A stretch of DNA of 64,000 nucleotides from Halorussus halobius (GTDB taxonomy: Archaea; Halobacteriota; Halobacteria; Halobacteriales; Haladaptataceae): the NCBI RefSeq assembly GCF_004765805.1, contig NZ_ML219773.1, positions 248,001-312,000 on the forward strand, read 5' to 3'. A program made the translations under genes and the position numbers. The notes beneath the pieces are model-generated. The model made no database searches and had not been told where the DNA came from. It saw only the letters and a list, made by a program, of their open reading frames with translations. Positions 43,407-52,056 of this stretch are shown here, piece after piece; position 1 is the stretch's first letter, and each line of letters starts with the position of its first letter.

Positions 43407-43856
43407 TTACTCGCTCAGGAGGTCATCTAAGTCGCTGGCCGTAAGGGAGTCGTGGTCTTCGAGATACGATTCCACGTTCTCGACGGATTCCAAGTCGGTG
43501 ATAGCGTCCAGTTTCTGCTGAGCCCGATAGCTGAATTTCCCCAGTTCCCCTCGGTCGTACTCGTGGTCTTCGTCGACGTACAGGACGTACACCACGTGAT
43601 ACTGCGTGTTCCCTTCGGGAATGTACGTGATTATCTTCGAGTACGCACGCCCTGCACCACTGAATCGTATGATATCCACGTTCCCGATATTCTCGTAAAC
43701 GTAGCTATCGGGAGGTGCATCCGCTGCGGCGATATTCCTGAGCTTCGTCAGTAACTCCCGCTGCTCCGAAGTCCCGAGGCTAGCGAGTTGGTCGGGGACG
43801 CTCCCCTCGAATATGACGTGTGTCTCCTCGGAACCGCCTAGCGGGACGTAAGCCAC
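43407..43856 (-). CDS. RelE/HigB-like putative toxin
   Basis: 149 residues with a GTG start at 43854-43856. The middle (NVDIIRFSGAGRAYSKIITYIPEGNTQYHVVYVLYVDEDHEY) has the beta-hairpin layout of RelE-like toxins; the last 50 residues are a helical acidic extension. It follows a 48-residue small protein by 33 bases on the same strand. A GGAGG lies almost directly against the GTG. The two reading frames are the same, separated only by one TAA. The assignment as toxin is an inference from size, order and pattern; no catalytic residue set can be named. Confidence 0.5.
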   Translation of the reverse strand: MAYVPLGGSEETHVIFEGSVPDQLASLGTSEQRELLTKLRNIAAADAPPDSYVYENIGNVDIIRFSGAGRAYSKIITYIPEGNTQYHVVYVLYVDEDHEYDRGELGKFSYRAQQKLDAITDLESVENVESYLEDHDSLTASDLDDLLSE

Positions 43857-43889
43857 ACCTCCGTAGAAACCGATAGCGTAACTTAAAAT

Positions 43890-44036
43890 TTAAAATTTCA
43901 GAACGGAATCGATGTCGTCCTCGCTGGCAGTGTCTCCTTCAGCAAGGTTGTCGATTGCTTCGAGAACCGCCTTCGGAACGCGAGGTTCACCGTCTCCCTC
44001 GCATTCTACGGATTCCCGGTCGAATTCGGTCGACAT
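43890..44036 (-). CDS. Putative small antitoxin partner
   Basis: 48 residues, acidic (MSTEFDRESVECEGDGEPRV, then AVLEAIDNLAEGDTASEDDIDSVLKF). It contains a short helix and a disordered N-terminus with no clear DNA-binding motif. It precedes the RelE-like gene and ends in AT-rich sequence (AAATTTTAAATTTTAAG). The order antitoxin then toxin is standard for type II modules. Alternatively it is a conserved small protein of unrelated function. Confidence 0.45.
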   Translation of the reverse strand: MSTEFDRESVECEGDGEPRVPKAVLEAIDNLAEGDTASEDDIDSVLKF

Positions 44037-44250
44037 ACTCCGGTTTACGGAACTCACCGGTATAAATCTGTCTCCAACCTGATTCGGCAATCAGGCGCGG
44101 CTGTCGTGTGAACGGCGACGGACAACTGCCCGCCTCAGACGACCGGAAATCAGTCAACACACCACAGAATTCTCCCGACTGATATCGAATCCCCGTAACC
44201 CTCCCCGGGAACGCCGAGACCCTCCGAATCGCCCGCGTTCGACCTCTCTC

Positions 44251-44262
44251 GGCTTTAATACT
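44251..44262 (+). promoter_or_regulatory. Candidate orc promoter
   Basis: GGCTTTAATACT, about 50 bases before the ATG; with a TSS near 44281 this gives a leader of about 28 bases that includes GAGGTG, a good Shine-Dalgarno match at 44297-44302. The rest of the gap 44037-44250 shows no origin box. Confidence 0.45.
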
Positions 44263-44308
44263 TCCGCCCGCCGAAAGGTTAAGTAGCTGGGAAAGCGAGG
44301 TGAAAGTG

Positions 44309-45442
44309 ATGGCAGACGACCCCGAGGAGGGGATGCTCTCGTGGGACGAGACCGTGTTCCGGGACGAACACGTCTTCGAGATAGACTACGTCCCCGAGAC
44401 GTTCTCGCACCGCGAGAGCCAGTTGCGGAGCCTGAAGTACGCGCTCCGGCCCGCCGCGCGCGGTTCGCGGCCCCTCAACGTCATCGCTCGCGGCCCGCCC
44501 GGCACCGGCAAGACCACCGCCGTCCAGACGGTGTTCGGCGAACTCGGCGCGCAGACCGACGTTCGGACCGTCCGGGTGAACTGTCAGGTCGACTCGACCC
44601 GCTACTCGGTGTTCTCGCGCATCTTCGAGGGCATCTTCGAGTACGAGCCGCCCTCGTCGGGCATCTCGTTCAAGAAGCTGTTCCGCCAGATAACCGAGAA
44701 GCTGGTCGACGACGACGAGGTGCTGGTGGTCGCGCTCGACGACGTGAACTACCTCTTCTACGAGGGCGAGGCTTCGGACACGCTCTACTCGCTGTTGCGC
44801 GCCCACGAGGCCCACTCGGGCGCGAAGATCGGCGTGGTCGTGGTCTCCTCGGACCTCAACCTCGACGTCATCGAGGACCTCGACGGCCGGGTCCAGAGCG
44901 TGTTCCGGCCCGAGGAGGTGTACTTCCCGGTGTACGACCCCGAGGAGATCGTCGACATCCTGCGCGAGCGGGTCGACCGCGGGTTCCACGACGGCGTCGT
45001 CTCCACGGATGTCCTCGACGAGGTGGTCGAACTCACCGCCGAGAGCGGCGACCTCCGGGTCGGCATCGACCTGCTCCGGCGGGCCGGCCTCAACGCCGAG
45101 ATGCGCGCCAGTCGGACCGTCGACGTCGAGGACGTCCAACAGGCCTACGAGAAGTCCAAGTACGTCCACCTCAGCCACAGCCTCCGGGCGCTCTCCGAGA
45201 GCGAGATAGAGCTGCTGGAGGTCATCGCCGAGCACGACGGCGAGCGGGCGGGCGACGTCTACGACGCGTTCCACGACCGCACCGGGCTGGGCTACACCCG
45301 CTACTCCGAGATAATCAACAAGCTCGACCAGCTCGACATCATCGACGCCACCTACACCAACGTCGACGGTCGCGGCCGGTCGCGCCAGCTCTCGCTGCGA
45401 TACGAGCCCGACGCGGTGTTGGACCGACTCGACGACGACTGA
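44309..45442 (+). CDS. orc: Orc1/Cdc6-type AAA+ protein
   Basis: 377-residue initiator-like ATPase. Walker A GPPGTGKTT is at 62-70; Walker B reads VVALDDVN (140-147) where Cdc6 usually has DEID or DE-type residues. Sensor I (VVVSSDLN), LRVGIDLLRRAGLNAE (sensor II region) and a C-terminal winged helix (about 295-377, LSESEIELLEVIAEHDGERAGDVYDAF) are present. ATG 44309 is chosen over GTG 44300 for its Shine-Dalgarno GAGGTG six bases upstream. No origin recognition boxes are seen nearby, so it may be one of the many orphan haloarchaeal Orc paralogues. Confidence 0.92.
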   Translation: MADDPEEGMLSWDETVFRDEHVFEIDYVPETFSHRESQLRSLKYALRPAARGSRPLNVIARGPPGTGKTTAVQTVFGELGAQTDVRTVRVNCQVDSTRYSVFSRIFEGIFEYEPPSSGISFKKLFRQITEKLVDDDEVLVVALDDVNYLFYEGEASDTLYSLLRAHEAHSGAKIGVVVVSSDLNLDVIEDLDGRVQSVFRPEEVYFPVYDPEEIVDILRERVDRGFHDGVVSTDVLDEVVELTAESGDLRVGIDLLRRAGLNAEMRASRTVDVEDVQQAYEKSKYVHLSHSLRALSESEIELLEVIAEHDGERAGDVYDAFHDRTGLGYTRYSEIINKLDQLDIIDATYTNVDGRGRSRQLSLRYEPDAVLDRLDDD

Positions 45443-45476
45443 CGCCCGGTATCTCGCTTCTCGCGGACGCCCCGAC

Positions 45477-46862
45477 TCAGTGGTCGTGGCTGTGTCCGCC
45501 GTCCGCGCTCGCTCCACCCGAAATATCCCCGCCCGCGACCAGCGCGTCGTGGTCGCCCTCTATCATGTCGAGGTCCTTGAGGTTGTCCCGCTCCTCGAAG
45601 TCCTCGACCGCGTCCACGAAGTCCGACTGCGTCAGCGCGGTCCGTTCCTCGGTCAGAGCGTCCAACACGGCCTCGCGCAGCACCATCCGGAGGTCACTGC
45701 CCGTCAGGCCTTCGGTCTCCTCGGCGAGCTCGTCGGGGTCGAAGTCCGTGACGTCCATCGGCCGGGTGATGAGCCGGAGGATGTCCGCCCGCATCTGCCG
45801 GTCGGGCTTCGGGAAGTTGACAATTTCGTCGAATCGCCGCCACGCCGCCGCGTCCAACTGGTCGGGGTGGTTGGTCGCGCCGATGAGCAGCACGTCGTCC
45901 TCGATGAGGCTGATGTCGTCGATGGACTTGAGCAGGGTGTTGACCGCGCGCTTGATGGCGGCGTGTTCGTCGCTGGCGCGGGTCTTGGCGACGAAGTCGA
46001 ACTCGTCCATGAAGAGGATGCACGGGGAGAGTCGCTTGGCCACCTCGAACACCTTCTCGACGTTCTTGGCGGTCTCGCCGAGGTACTGGCTGGTTATCAT
46101 CGACAGCTTCACCTCCACGAACGGGAGGTCCAGATCGTAGGCCAGCGCCCGCGCCGTGGAGGTCTTGCCCGTCCCCGGCGGGCCGACGAACAGGAGTTTG
46201 CCGATCTCGCGCAGCCCTATCTGGGCGAGGTACTCGCGGTGCTCGATGGCCTTGACTATCTTGTGTATCTCGGCCTCCTGGTCGTCGGTCAAGACGAGGT
46301 CCTCCAGCGTGGTCTCTATCTCCTCGGGCGCGCGGATGTCCACGAGGTCGAGCATCTCCTCCTCGTCCTCGTCGGCGAAGTACTCGGCCAGCAGGCCGTC
46401 TATCCACGCCCGGTCGGCCTGCACCGGACGGTTGGCGTTTCGGGCGGCCTCGTAGTCCGCGCCGTCGACCTCGTCCTCGAAGGCGTCCGCCAGCACGGGG
46501 TTGTGGACCACGCGCTCGCCGCCGCGTTCGAGGAACCACTCCTCGGCCATGTCGGGCTGGGTGAACTCCAGCGCCCCGGTGAACTCGTCGCGGTCGGTGA
46601 ACAGCAGCTCGGAGATGGCGCTCCACGGGTTCTCGACGCCGGTCGCCCGGCGGGCGGTCTCGATGGTCGGTCGGATGGGTCGCTCGATGCCGACCGGCGC
46701 GCCGTCGCCCGGGCGCTCGCGGTCGGCGCTCCCGCCCGTGCCGTCGGGCCAGAACACCTGTCGGTAGCGCGGCGGGAGGTCGTTCTCGTCCAGCGTGCGG
46801 TTGTCGTTGTAGTGGCTCGCGGTGAGCAGGAACTCGACGACGTCCAGTGCCGCGTCGCTCAT
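45477..46862 (-). CDS. AAA+ ATPase, CDC48-like
   Basis: 461-residue protein with a helical N-terminal half (1-190) and one AAA+ module: Walker A GPPGTGKT (227-234), Walker B ILFMDEFD (282-289), sensor I GATNHPDQLD and an arginine-finger region AAWRRFDEIVNFPKPDR. The C-terminus is a His-rich GGHSHDH tail, which may bind metal. It resembles proteasome-independent single-ring AAA proteins of haloarchaea. Upstream GTG 46883 is possible, but ATG 46862 is more likely. It is convergent with orc. Confidence 0.88.
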   Translation of the reverse strand: MSDAALDVVEFLLTASHYNDNRTLDENDLPPRYRQVFWPDGTGGSADRERPGDGAPVGIERPIRPTIETARRATGVENPWSAISELLFTDRDEFTGALEFTQPDMAEEWFLERGGERVVHNPVLADAFEDEVDGADYEAARNANRPVQADRAWIDGLLAEYFADEDEEEMLDLVDIRAPEEIETTLEDLVLTDDQEAEIHKIVKAIEHREYLAQIGLREIGKLLFVGPPGTGKTSTARALAYDLDLPFVEVKLSMITSQYLGETAKNVEKVFEVAKRLSPCILFMDEFDFVAKTRASDEHAAIKRAVNTLLKSIDDISLIEDDVLLIGATNHPDQLDAAAWRRFDEIVNFPKPDRQMRADILRLITRPMDVTDFDPDELAEETEGLTGSDLRMVLREAVLDALTEERTALTQSDFVDAVEDFEERDNLKDLDMIEGDHDALVAGGDISGGASADGGHSHDH

Positions 46863-46974
46863 TCTCCGAACGGTTGGCACCAAAGGTGCTTAAGCGCGTC
46901 GAAGGCCCGTCGGGCGTTCGGGTCCCGCCCCGGCGTCGGGTCGCGAGCCGGGCGTTCGCGCCCGCCCCGGCGTT

Positions 46975-48762
46975 CTACGTCGCGTCCTCGTCGACGTACA
47001 CCATCACCGTGCTGATAGTACAGCCGCTGTCGTGGGCGAACCGCTGGATTTCGTGGCTCTCGTAGCCGTCGAGGTACTGTTCGACGTCGTCGGCCGAGTC
47101 GTAGCTCTCCGTGCAGGTGCTCGCTTCGCCCAGCGCCACGACGACGGGCGGCATCTCGTCCATCCCCCCGACCACGTCGGGGTCCCGGACGCTGTCGCGC
47201 TCCGCGCCGTACGCCTCCAGATACCACTCCAGGGGCAGGCGGCCGAACCAGCCCGAGCCCTGCGGTGCGGGCGGTACGTCGTGGCCGGCCTCGTCGGCCG
47301 AGTAGAACTCGTCGCCGTAGTACAGCACGTCGATGCCCTCGTTCGCCCGGGTCACCTCCCGGATGTCGCCGAGCAGCGGCTTCATCTCCGAGGACGACTG
47401 GGCGTACTGGACGAGTTCGTTGTGGTCGCTCTGGGGGTTCACGTAGGAGGTGTCGACAGCCGTCGCGCCGACCTGCGCGGTGAGCACCAACACGACGAGC
47501 GCCGCCGCGCTCGCCGAGAGCGCGTCGCCGTCCGCCGCGCTGGCGAGGCCGAGCCGAACCACCAGCGCGAGGCCGACCGCCGCGGGGACGACCAACGGGA
47601 CCACGACGTGGATGACCTCCCAGGGGAACGGGTTGTCGACGATGACGGGGTAGCCCAGCAGGCTGGCGAACCCCCAGTAGGAGGCGAACGCCACCGCGTC
47701 GCGGGGCGTCTCGTCGGCGTAGCGGTCCGCGACGAACCCGAGGACCGCCAGCGCCAGCAGGACGCCCGCGCCGGCCACCAGCGCCGGCCAGAGCGCCTCC
47801 ACCGCCCCGATGTACGACTCCTCGTTGCCGGTGCCCCACTGGTCGACGAAGTCGGTCCACGTCCCGAGGGTCGCGTGCTCGACGACGGCGGGCAACAGCG
47901 TCGGGTCGGCCAGCGCCTCGCCGAGGCTCGGCGCGCCGGCGTCGACCGCCGAACTGGGGTGTTCGGCGATGCGGTCGGCGTTCCGTGGCGCGTAGAAGAA
48001 CACCACGATGGCGAAAAACTCCACGACTGCGAGCGCGAGGTGGGGCCACCACTCGCGGAGGCCACCCGCCCGCGCGCGGAGGTCGGCCCACGCCGTCCCG
48101 AGCAGGCCGCGCTCGCCCGCCCGTCGGGCGAACAGCCGGTGGTCCCACAGCAGGGCGGCCGCGCCGACCCAGCAGGCCGCGTACACCAGCGCGTTCTCCT
48201 TGGTGGTAAAGGCGAGCGCGAACGCGCCGACTCCGGCGTACAGGAACGCGGGCCGGCCGTGGTCGTACGCCCGAACGAGGAAGCCGAAGGCAACGAGCAT
48301 GAACCCGGCCAGCAGCAGGTCGTTGCGGTAGAACCGCGAGTAGTACAGCAACAGCGGGTTGGCCGCGAGCAGGAGCGCCATCGCTATCGTCTCCGAATCG
48401 CGGAGCCGGTCCCGAAAGAGGAGGGCCGCGAGCGGGAGCAGGCCGCCGAACAGCGCCACGACCAGCCGCATCGTGAAGTCGTCGGCCCCGAGCAGGCCGA
48501 ACAGGTGCCCGTCGACGATGGTGAGAAACGGGCCGTGGACGATGGGTCGGTACTCGTAGACGCCGTTCTCCATGTAGCGGTACGCCCAGTAGGCGACCCG
48601 GGCCTCGTCCTGGTGGGCCACCCGCGCGCCGAGCTCGAACAGGCGCGCGACCAGCGCGAGAAGGGTCACGCCGAGGACGGCGAGCTGGGTTCGCGAGAGG
48701 TGTCCGGGAAGCGCCTCGCGGAGGGTCACTGCGGACGGCGACGACTCAGTTTCCGAGGCCAT
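46975..48762 (-). CDS. Agl23-like flippase-associated glycosyltransferase-fold protein (TIGR03663 type)
   Basis: 595-residue polytopic membrane protein. The start SRTQLAVLGVTLLALVARLFELGARVAHQDEARVAYWAYRYMENGVYEYRPIVHGP is the pattern of the TIGR03663 family (PMT-like fold; the HQDEAR motif parallels the catalytic Asp-Glu of GT-C enzymes). About 12 helices span to residue 430, followed by a soluble extracytoplasmic domain (about 440-595). Family members are linked to N-glycosylation and dolichol-sugar flipping. No other agl genes are in the window. Confidence 0.8.
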   Translation of the reverse strand: MASETESSPSAVTLREALPGHLSRTQLAVLGVTLLALVARLFELGARVAHQDEARVAYWAYRYMENGVYEYRPIVHGPFLTIVDGHLFGLLGADDFTMRLVVALFGGLLPLAALLFRDRLRDSETIAMALLLAANPLLLYYSRFYRNDLLLAGFMLVAFGFLVRAYDHGRPAFLYAGVGAFALAFTTKENALVYAACWVGAAALLWDHRLFARRAGERGLLGTAWADLRARAGGLREWWPHLALAVVEFFAIVVFFYAPRNADRIAEHPSSAVDAGAPSLGEALADPTLLPAVVEHATLGTWTDFVDQWGTGNEESYIGAVEALWPALVAGAGVLLALAVLGFVADRYADETPRDAVAFASYWGFASLLGYPVIVDNPFPWEVIHVVVPLVVPAAVGLALVVRLGLASAADGDALSASAAALVVLVLTAQVGATAVDTSYVNPQSDHNELVQYAQSSSEMKPLLGDIREVTRANEGIDVLYYGDEFYSADEAGHDVPPAPQGSGWFGRLPLEWYLEAYGAERDSVRDPDVVGGMDEMPPVVVALGEASTCTESYDSADDVEQYLDGYESHEIQRFAHDSGCTISTVMVYVDEDAT

Positions 48763-48892
48763 GCGTCGGGGAGTGGGACCGATGGCTCGGTGTGCGAACG
48801 ACGCGGGCGGCGGTCATACACCTCTTTGCTTCGGGTTCGGACAAATAGCTTCTGGACCGAGGTGTGGACGGCGTCGCTCGTCGGCTCGGGGG

Positions 48893-49105
48893 CTACTCCG
48901 CCTGCTCGCCGGCGTACCGCATCACCCACGCCGACAGCGGGAGGCTGGCCGCGACGAGTCCGTACACGCCGCCCATGATGGGTTCGAATCCGAGGCTCGG
49001 ACCCAGCAGGTAGCCCGCGCCGAACCCGAGGGGGTCCAGCACGAGCGCGAGGATGAGTATCTGTCGCTCGAACGGTTTCGACTCGAGCCACTGGAGCGCG
49101 GACAT
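48893..49105 (-). CDS. Small two-helix membrane protein
   Basis: 70 residues with two helices (about 15-35 and 42-62) and a leading amphipathic segment MSALQWLESKPFERQ. It is unassigned but has clear haloarchaeal coding character. It lies upstream of the Agl23-like gene in the same orientation with a 130-base gap. Confidence 0.6.
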   Translation of the reverse strand: MSALQWLESKPFERQILILALVLDPLGFGAGYLLGPSLGFEPIMGGVYGLVAASLPLSAWVMRYAGEQAE

Positions 49106-49162
49106 GATGTGGTACCCAGACTCCCGTGGAATAAAACGCGTGCTTCGCGTCCGGGGAGCGCG

Positions 49163-49936
49163 CTACTCGCGGCGTTCCACCAGCCCCGACCGGTGGGCCG
49201 TCCGGGCGGCTCCGACCGTCAGGGCGTGGTAGGCGTCGCCGAGGTCGGCCTCGACCGCGAGGTCGTCGAACCCGCCGACGACCGCGAGGTCCGAGACGAG
49301 GTCCGCGATGGAGTGGGTGACCGCCTCCTCGTCGGTCGGGCTGAGGTACGGCGTGGTCGAGTTGGTCACCGACTCGATCAGCGCCTCGTCGTTGTCGCCC
49401 TGCGGGTCGACCTCGGCCGTGATGGTCGCGTCGCCGAGTCGGACGTCGAATCGGACGCCAGCCCCGTACTCGCGGGGTCGAAGCTCTATTTCGCCCCCGC
49501 CCGCCGCGAACGTCACGGGCTCGCTCACGGTCCGTCGGGGTCGAGGCTCGGACTCGACGAGGTCGACCTCGCCCAGCGCCTCGGCAAGTGCCGGGTTCGG
49601 CAGCCCGGCCGGGTGGCCGACGACGCTGTCGGGTCCCATCTCGGCGGCGTAGCAGAACCGGTGTTCTGGCCGGGCGAAGTCCCACTCCTCGCGGACGCCG
49701 ACGACCTTCGCGGCCGTCACGCCCCGGAGTCCGAGCGGGCCGAGGACGTGTTCGACGACGAACGAGCGCGTCCCGTCCAGGAGGTCCGAACACGTCTCGT
49801 CGGCGAGGTCGACCCGCACGTCGGCCTTGGCGACGTAGTCGACGGTCGCGGGCACGCCGTTGACCTCGATGCCGGGCGTCTCCTTGGGCTCGACCCGGAC
49901 CTCCGCGCCTTCGACCGGTTCGGCGAGGGTTCTCAC
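49163..49936 (-). CDS. LpxC-like zinc-dependent deacetylase fold protein
   Basis: 257 residues, GTG start overlapping the upstream stop as GTGA. The sequence follows LpxC along its length: an RTLAEPVEG opening, VPATVDYV, the Glu62-His63 pair in FVVEHVLGPLGLRG (LpxC Glu78/His79), a second-domain start TVSEPVTFAAGGGEIELRP, His208 and Asp212 in VTHSIADLVSD (His238/Asp242), Asp216 (Asp246), and His237 in DLGDAYHAL (His265). Lys239 of LpxC is Ser209 here. The ARTF region is largely absent. Haloarchaea make no lipid A, so another N-acyl substrate is likely. It is last in an operon with two M20-type proteins and an SDR. Confidence 0.6.
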   Translation of the reverse strand: MRTLAEPVEGAEVRVEPKETPGIEVNGVPATVDYVAKADVRVDLADETCSDLLDGTRSFVVEHVLGPLGLRGVTAAKVVGVREEWDFARPEHRFCYAAEMGPDSVVGHPAGLPNPALAEALGEVDLVESEPRPRRTVSEPVTFAAGGGEIELRPREYGAGVRFDVRLGDATITAEVDPQGDNDEALIESVTNSTTPYLSPTDEEAVTHSIADLVSDLAVVGGFDDLAVEADLGDAYHALTVGAARTAHRSGLVERRE

Positions 49937-50787
49937 GCGCTCACCCCCAGGTTCGAGAGGGTGGCGTCCAGCAGTTCCCGGCAGGTCTCGTACTGCTCGC
50001 GGGAGTACTCGCCCGCGCCGGGCGTGCCGGTCCCGAGCGCCACCTTCCCCGCGCTGGGAATCGCGCCGAACGCGCCGGGTTCGGGGAGCCACTCGTAGTC
50101 ACACTGGCCGCGAACCTCGCAGTGGGCGGCATCGACCGCCTCGCGCACGTCCGGCGAGGGCGAACTCCGCTCGACGCCGACGACCGGCTCGTAGGCGACG
50201 CTCTCGACGCCTGCGACCTCGGCGAACTGCGACTCGACCGCGCGGGCGCTGGTGGCGGGCGTCGTCGACACGTCGAACGTGGCGGTCAGCCCCTCGCCGA
50301 CCGAGAGGTCGTCGAGCGCGAACGTGGTCATCCCGGTGGTGAACGCGCCCTGCACGTCGTCGGCCACGGGGTAGTGGTCGTGGCTGGGTGCCGCCGCGTC
50401 GAGCAGCGCGGAGACGCGCCGGTCGAGGCGGTCGAGCGAGGGGTCGGCGCTCGCGTCGTACGCGAGGTCGACCACGGCTCGGCCCGTCCCCTTCGCGACC
50501 GTCGAGACGAACCCCGACAGCGGCGCGAGTACGAGCCACGGCCCGTCGGCGGTCAGGTCGGGCTCGGGGTAGTGGACGGCGAGGTCGCCCCCGGCGTCGA
50601 CTGCGGCCGCGAGGCGACCGAGCGCGCCCGCCGTCTCGCCGACGTAGCCGTCCGCTGTACGCTCCACGGCGTCCGGGTCGATTTCGCCCGTGACCGCGAG
50701 GTTCACGGCTCCCTCCGCGGTGGCCTCGCGCGCTTCGGCCGCGACCGACTTCGGGTCCGGAAGCGTCGTCTCCTCGTCCCCGCTCAT
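49933..50787 (-). CDS. Degenerate M20-like protein
   Basis: 284 residues. The C-terminal part (SPDVREAVDAAHCEVRGQCDYEWLPEPGAFGAIPSAGKVALGTGTPGAGEYSREQYETCRELLD) follows the end of M20 peptidases, and the middle (FTTGMTTFALDDLSVGEGLTATFDVSTTPATSARAVESQ) matches their dimerisation domain. The expected metal ligands are gone; GEYSREQYE replaces the AHxxDE segment, and no HxD or DExxG is visible. It is therefore probably a non-catalytic partner or has a new role. It overlaps both neighbours by ATGA/GTGA. M20 relationship is my inference. Confidence 0.5.
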   Translation of the reverse strand: MSGDEETTLPDPKSVAAEAREATAEGAVNLAVTGEIDPDAVERTADGYVGETAGALGRLAAAVDAGGDLAVHYPEPDLTADGPWLVLAPLSGFVSTVAKGTGRAVVDLAYDASADPSLDRLDRRVSALLDAAAPSHDHYPVADDVQGAFTTGMTTFALDDLSVGEGLTATFDVSTTPATSARAVESQFAEVAGVESVAYEPVVGVERSSPSPDVREAVDAAHCEVRGQCDYEWLPEPGAFGAIPSAGKVALGTGTPGAGEYSREQYETCRELLDATLSNLGVSA

Positions 50788-52055
50788 TCGGTCGCCCCCA
50801 TCAGGTCGGCCGTCGAGGCCGCCATCACCTTGGTCGCGGTGACTATCTCCTCGACGGGGACGTACTCGTCGACGACGTGGGCCTGGTCGAGCAGCCCCGG
50901 CCCGTAGACGATGCACTCCTCGATGCCGGCGTCGTTGACCACGAACCGCTGGTCGTCAGACCCGGGCGAGACGACGGGCTCGGTCTCGTCGTAGAAGTCG
51001 AGGATGTTGTCGGTGTAGGTCCGGGCGACCGTGCAGTCTTCCGGGACGCTCGCGGGTTCGGCGAACATTATCTCCTCGTAGTCGAACCCGTGGCCGGTCG
51101 CGGCCTCGGCCTCGTCCATCAGGGTCCGTATCTCCTCGCGGGCCGACTCGACCGTCTCGCCGGGCACCAGCACGCGGTAGAACGTCGCCGTACACCGGTC
51201 CGGAATCACGTTCTCGGAGTAGCCCGCGTCGAGCATGGTCGCGGAGATGTCCGCACACCGCGACTCCGGCGGCGTCACCGGCAGGTCGGTGGTGCGGTCG
51301 TGGAGGACGTCCTCGTACTCGTCGATGCGCGTGAGGAAGTCGTTCATCGCCATCACGGCGTTCGCGCCGTCGTGGGCCATACAGCCGTGGGCCTTCTCGC
51401 CGCGCGCGGTGACGTGGAACTTCAGCACGCCCCGGTGGCCCAGACAGATGCGCGAGGAGTCGAAACACTCGGTGTAGACGCAGTAGTCGGTGTTCTCCGT
51501 GGAGACGTACCCTTCCTCGACCAGATAGCCCAGTCCGGTGAACCCGCCGGTCTCCTCGTCGACGGTCATGCTCTGGGTCACCGACCCGCGAACGTCGACG
51601 CCCGCCGCTTCGAGCGCGTCGACCGCGAACAGGCTGGCCGCGATGCCCGATTTCATGTCGCTGGTGCCTCGGCCGTAGACCCGGCCGTCCTCGACGCGCG
51701 GGTCGTAGGGGTCGTCGCTCCAGTCCTCGCCCGCCGGTACGACGTCGAAGTGGCCCGTGAAGTGGACGTCCGGGCCGTCGGCGTCCTCGGCCTCGCCGGC
51801 CTTCCGGCCCACCACGTTCACGCGCTCGTGGTCGGACCGGTCGGGGTAGTGGTCGGCCACGACGTCCTCGGGCACCGCGACGGTTTCGGTGTCGTAGCCC
51901 CGGTCGGCCATCGCGTCGGTCAGGAACTCGGCCCCCTCGCGGTAGTTGCGCCCCGGCGGGTTCTCGGTGTCGATGGCGACGAACTCCCGGAGGAACTCGA
52001 CGATGTCGTCCTCGCGCTCGTCGACCGCGTCGTAAATCTCCTGCTTCCTAACCAT
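50784..52055 (-). CDS. M20 family metallohydrolase (ArgE/DapE type)
   Basis: 423 residues. All catalytic elements are present: His102 and Asp104 in FTGHFDVVP, Asp133 in RGTSDMKSG, Glu167/168 in DEETGG, Glu196 in YTECFDS, and the C-terminal His in LLDQAHVVDEYV. These are co-catalytic zinc enzymes that remove acyl groups from amino compounds (acetylornithine, succinyl-diaminopimelate and similar). It is tightly followed by the degenerate M20-like and LpxC-like genes and follows the SDR by one base. Confidence 0.9.
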   Translation of the reverse strand: MVRKQEIYDAVDEREDDIVEFLREFVAIDTENPPGRNYREGAEFLTDAMADRGYDTETVAVPEDVVADHYPDRSDHERVNVVGRKAGEAEDADGPDVHFTGHFDVVPAGEDWSDDPYDPRVEDGRVYGRGTSDMKSGIAASLFAVDALEAAGVDVRGSVTQSMTVDEETGGFTGLGYLVEEGYVSTENTDYCVYTECFDSSRICLGHRGVLKFHVTARGEKAHGCMAHDGANAVMAMNDFLTRIDEYEDVLHDRTTDLPVTPPESRCADISATMLDAGYSENVIPDRCTATFYRVLVPGETVESAREEIRTLMDEAEAATGHGFDYEEIMFAEPASVPEDCTVARTYTDNILDFYDETEPVVSPGSDDQRFVVNDAGIEECIVYGPGLLDQAHVVDEYVPVEEIVTATKVMAASTADLMGATE

Positions 52056-52056
52056 G

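Noticed and set aside
43860..44300. Replication origin upstream of orc
   Set aside because: The region contains AT-rich patches but no repeated origin recognition boxes with G-tracts that I can identify.
48975..49000. tRNA T-loop-like GGGTTCGAATCC
   Set aside because: It lies inside the coding sequence of a small membrane protein and no acceptor, D or anticodon stems surround it.
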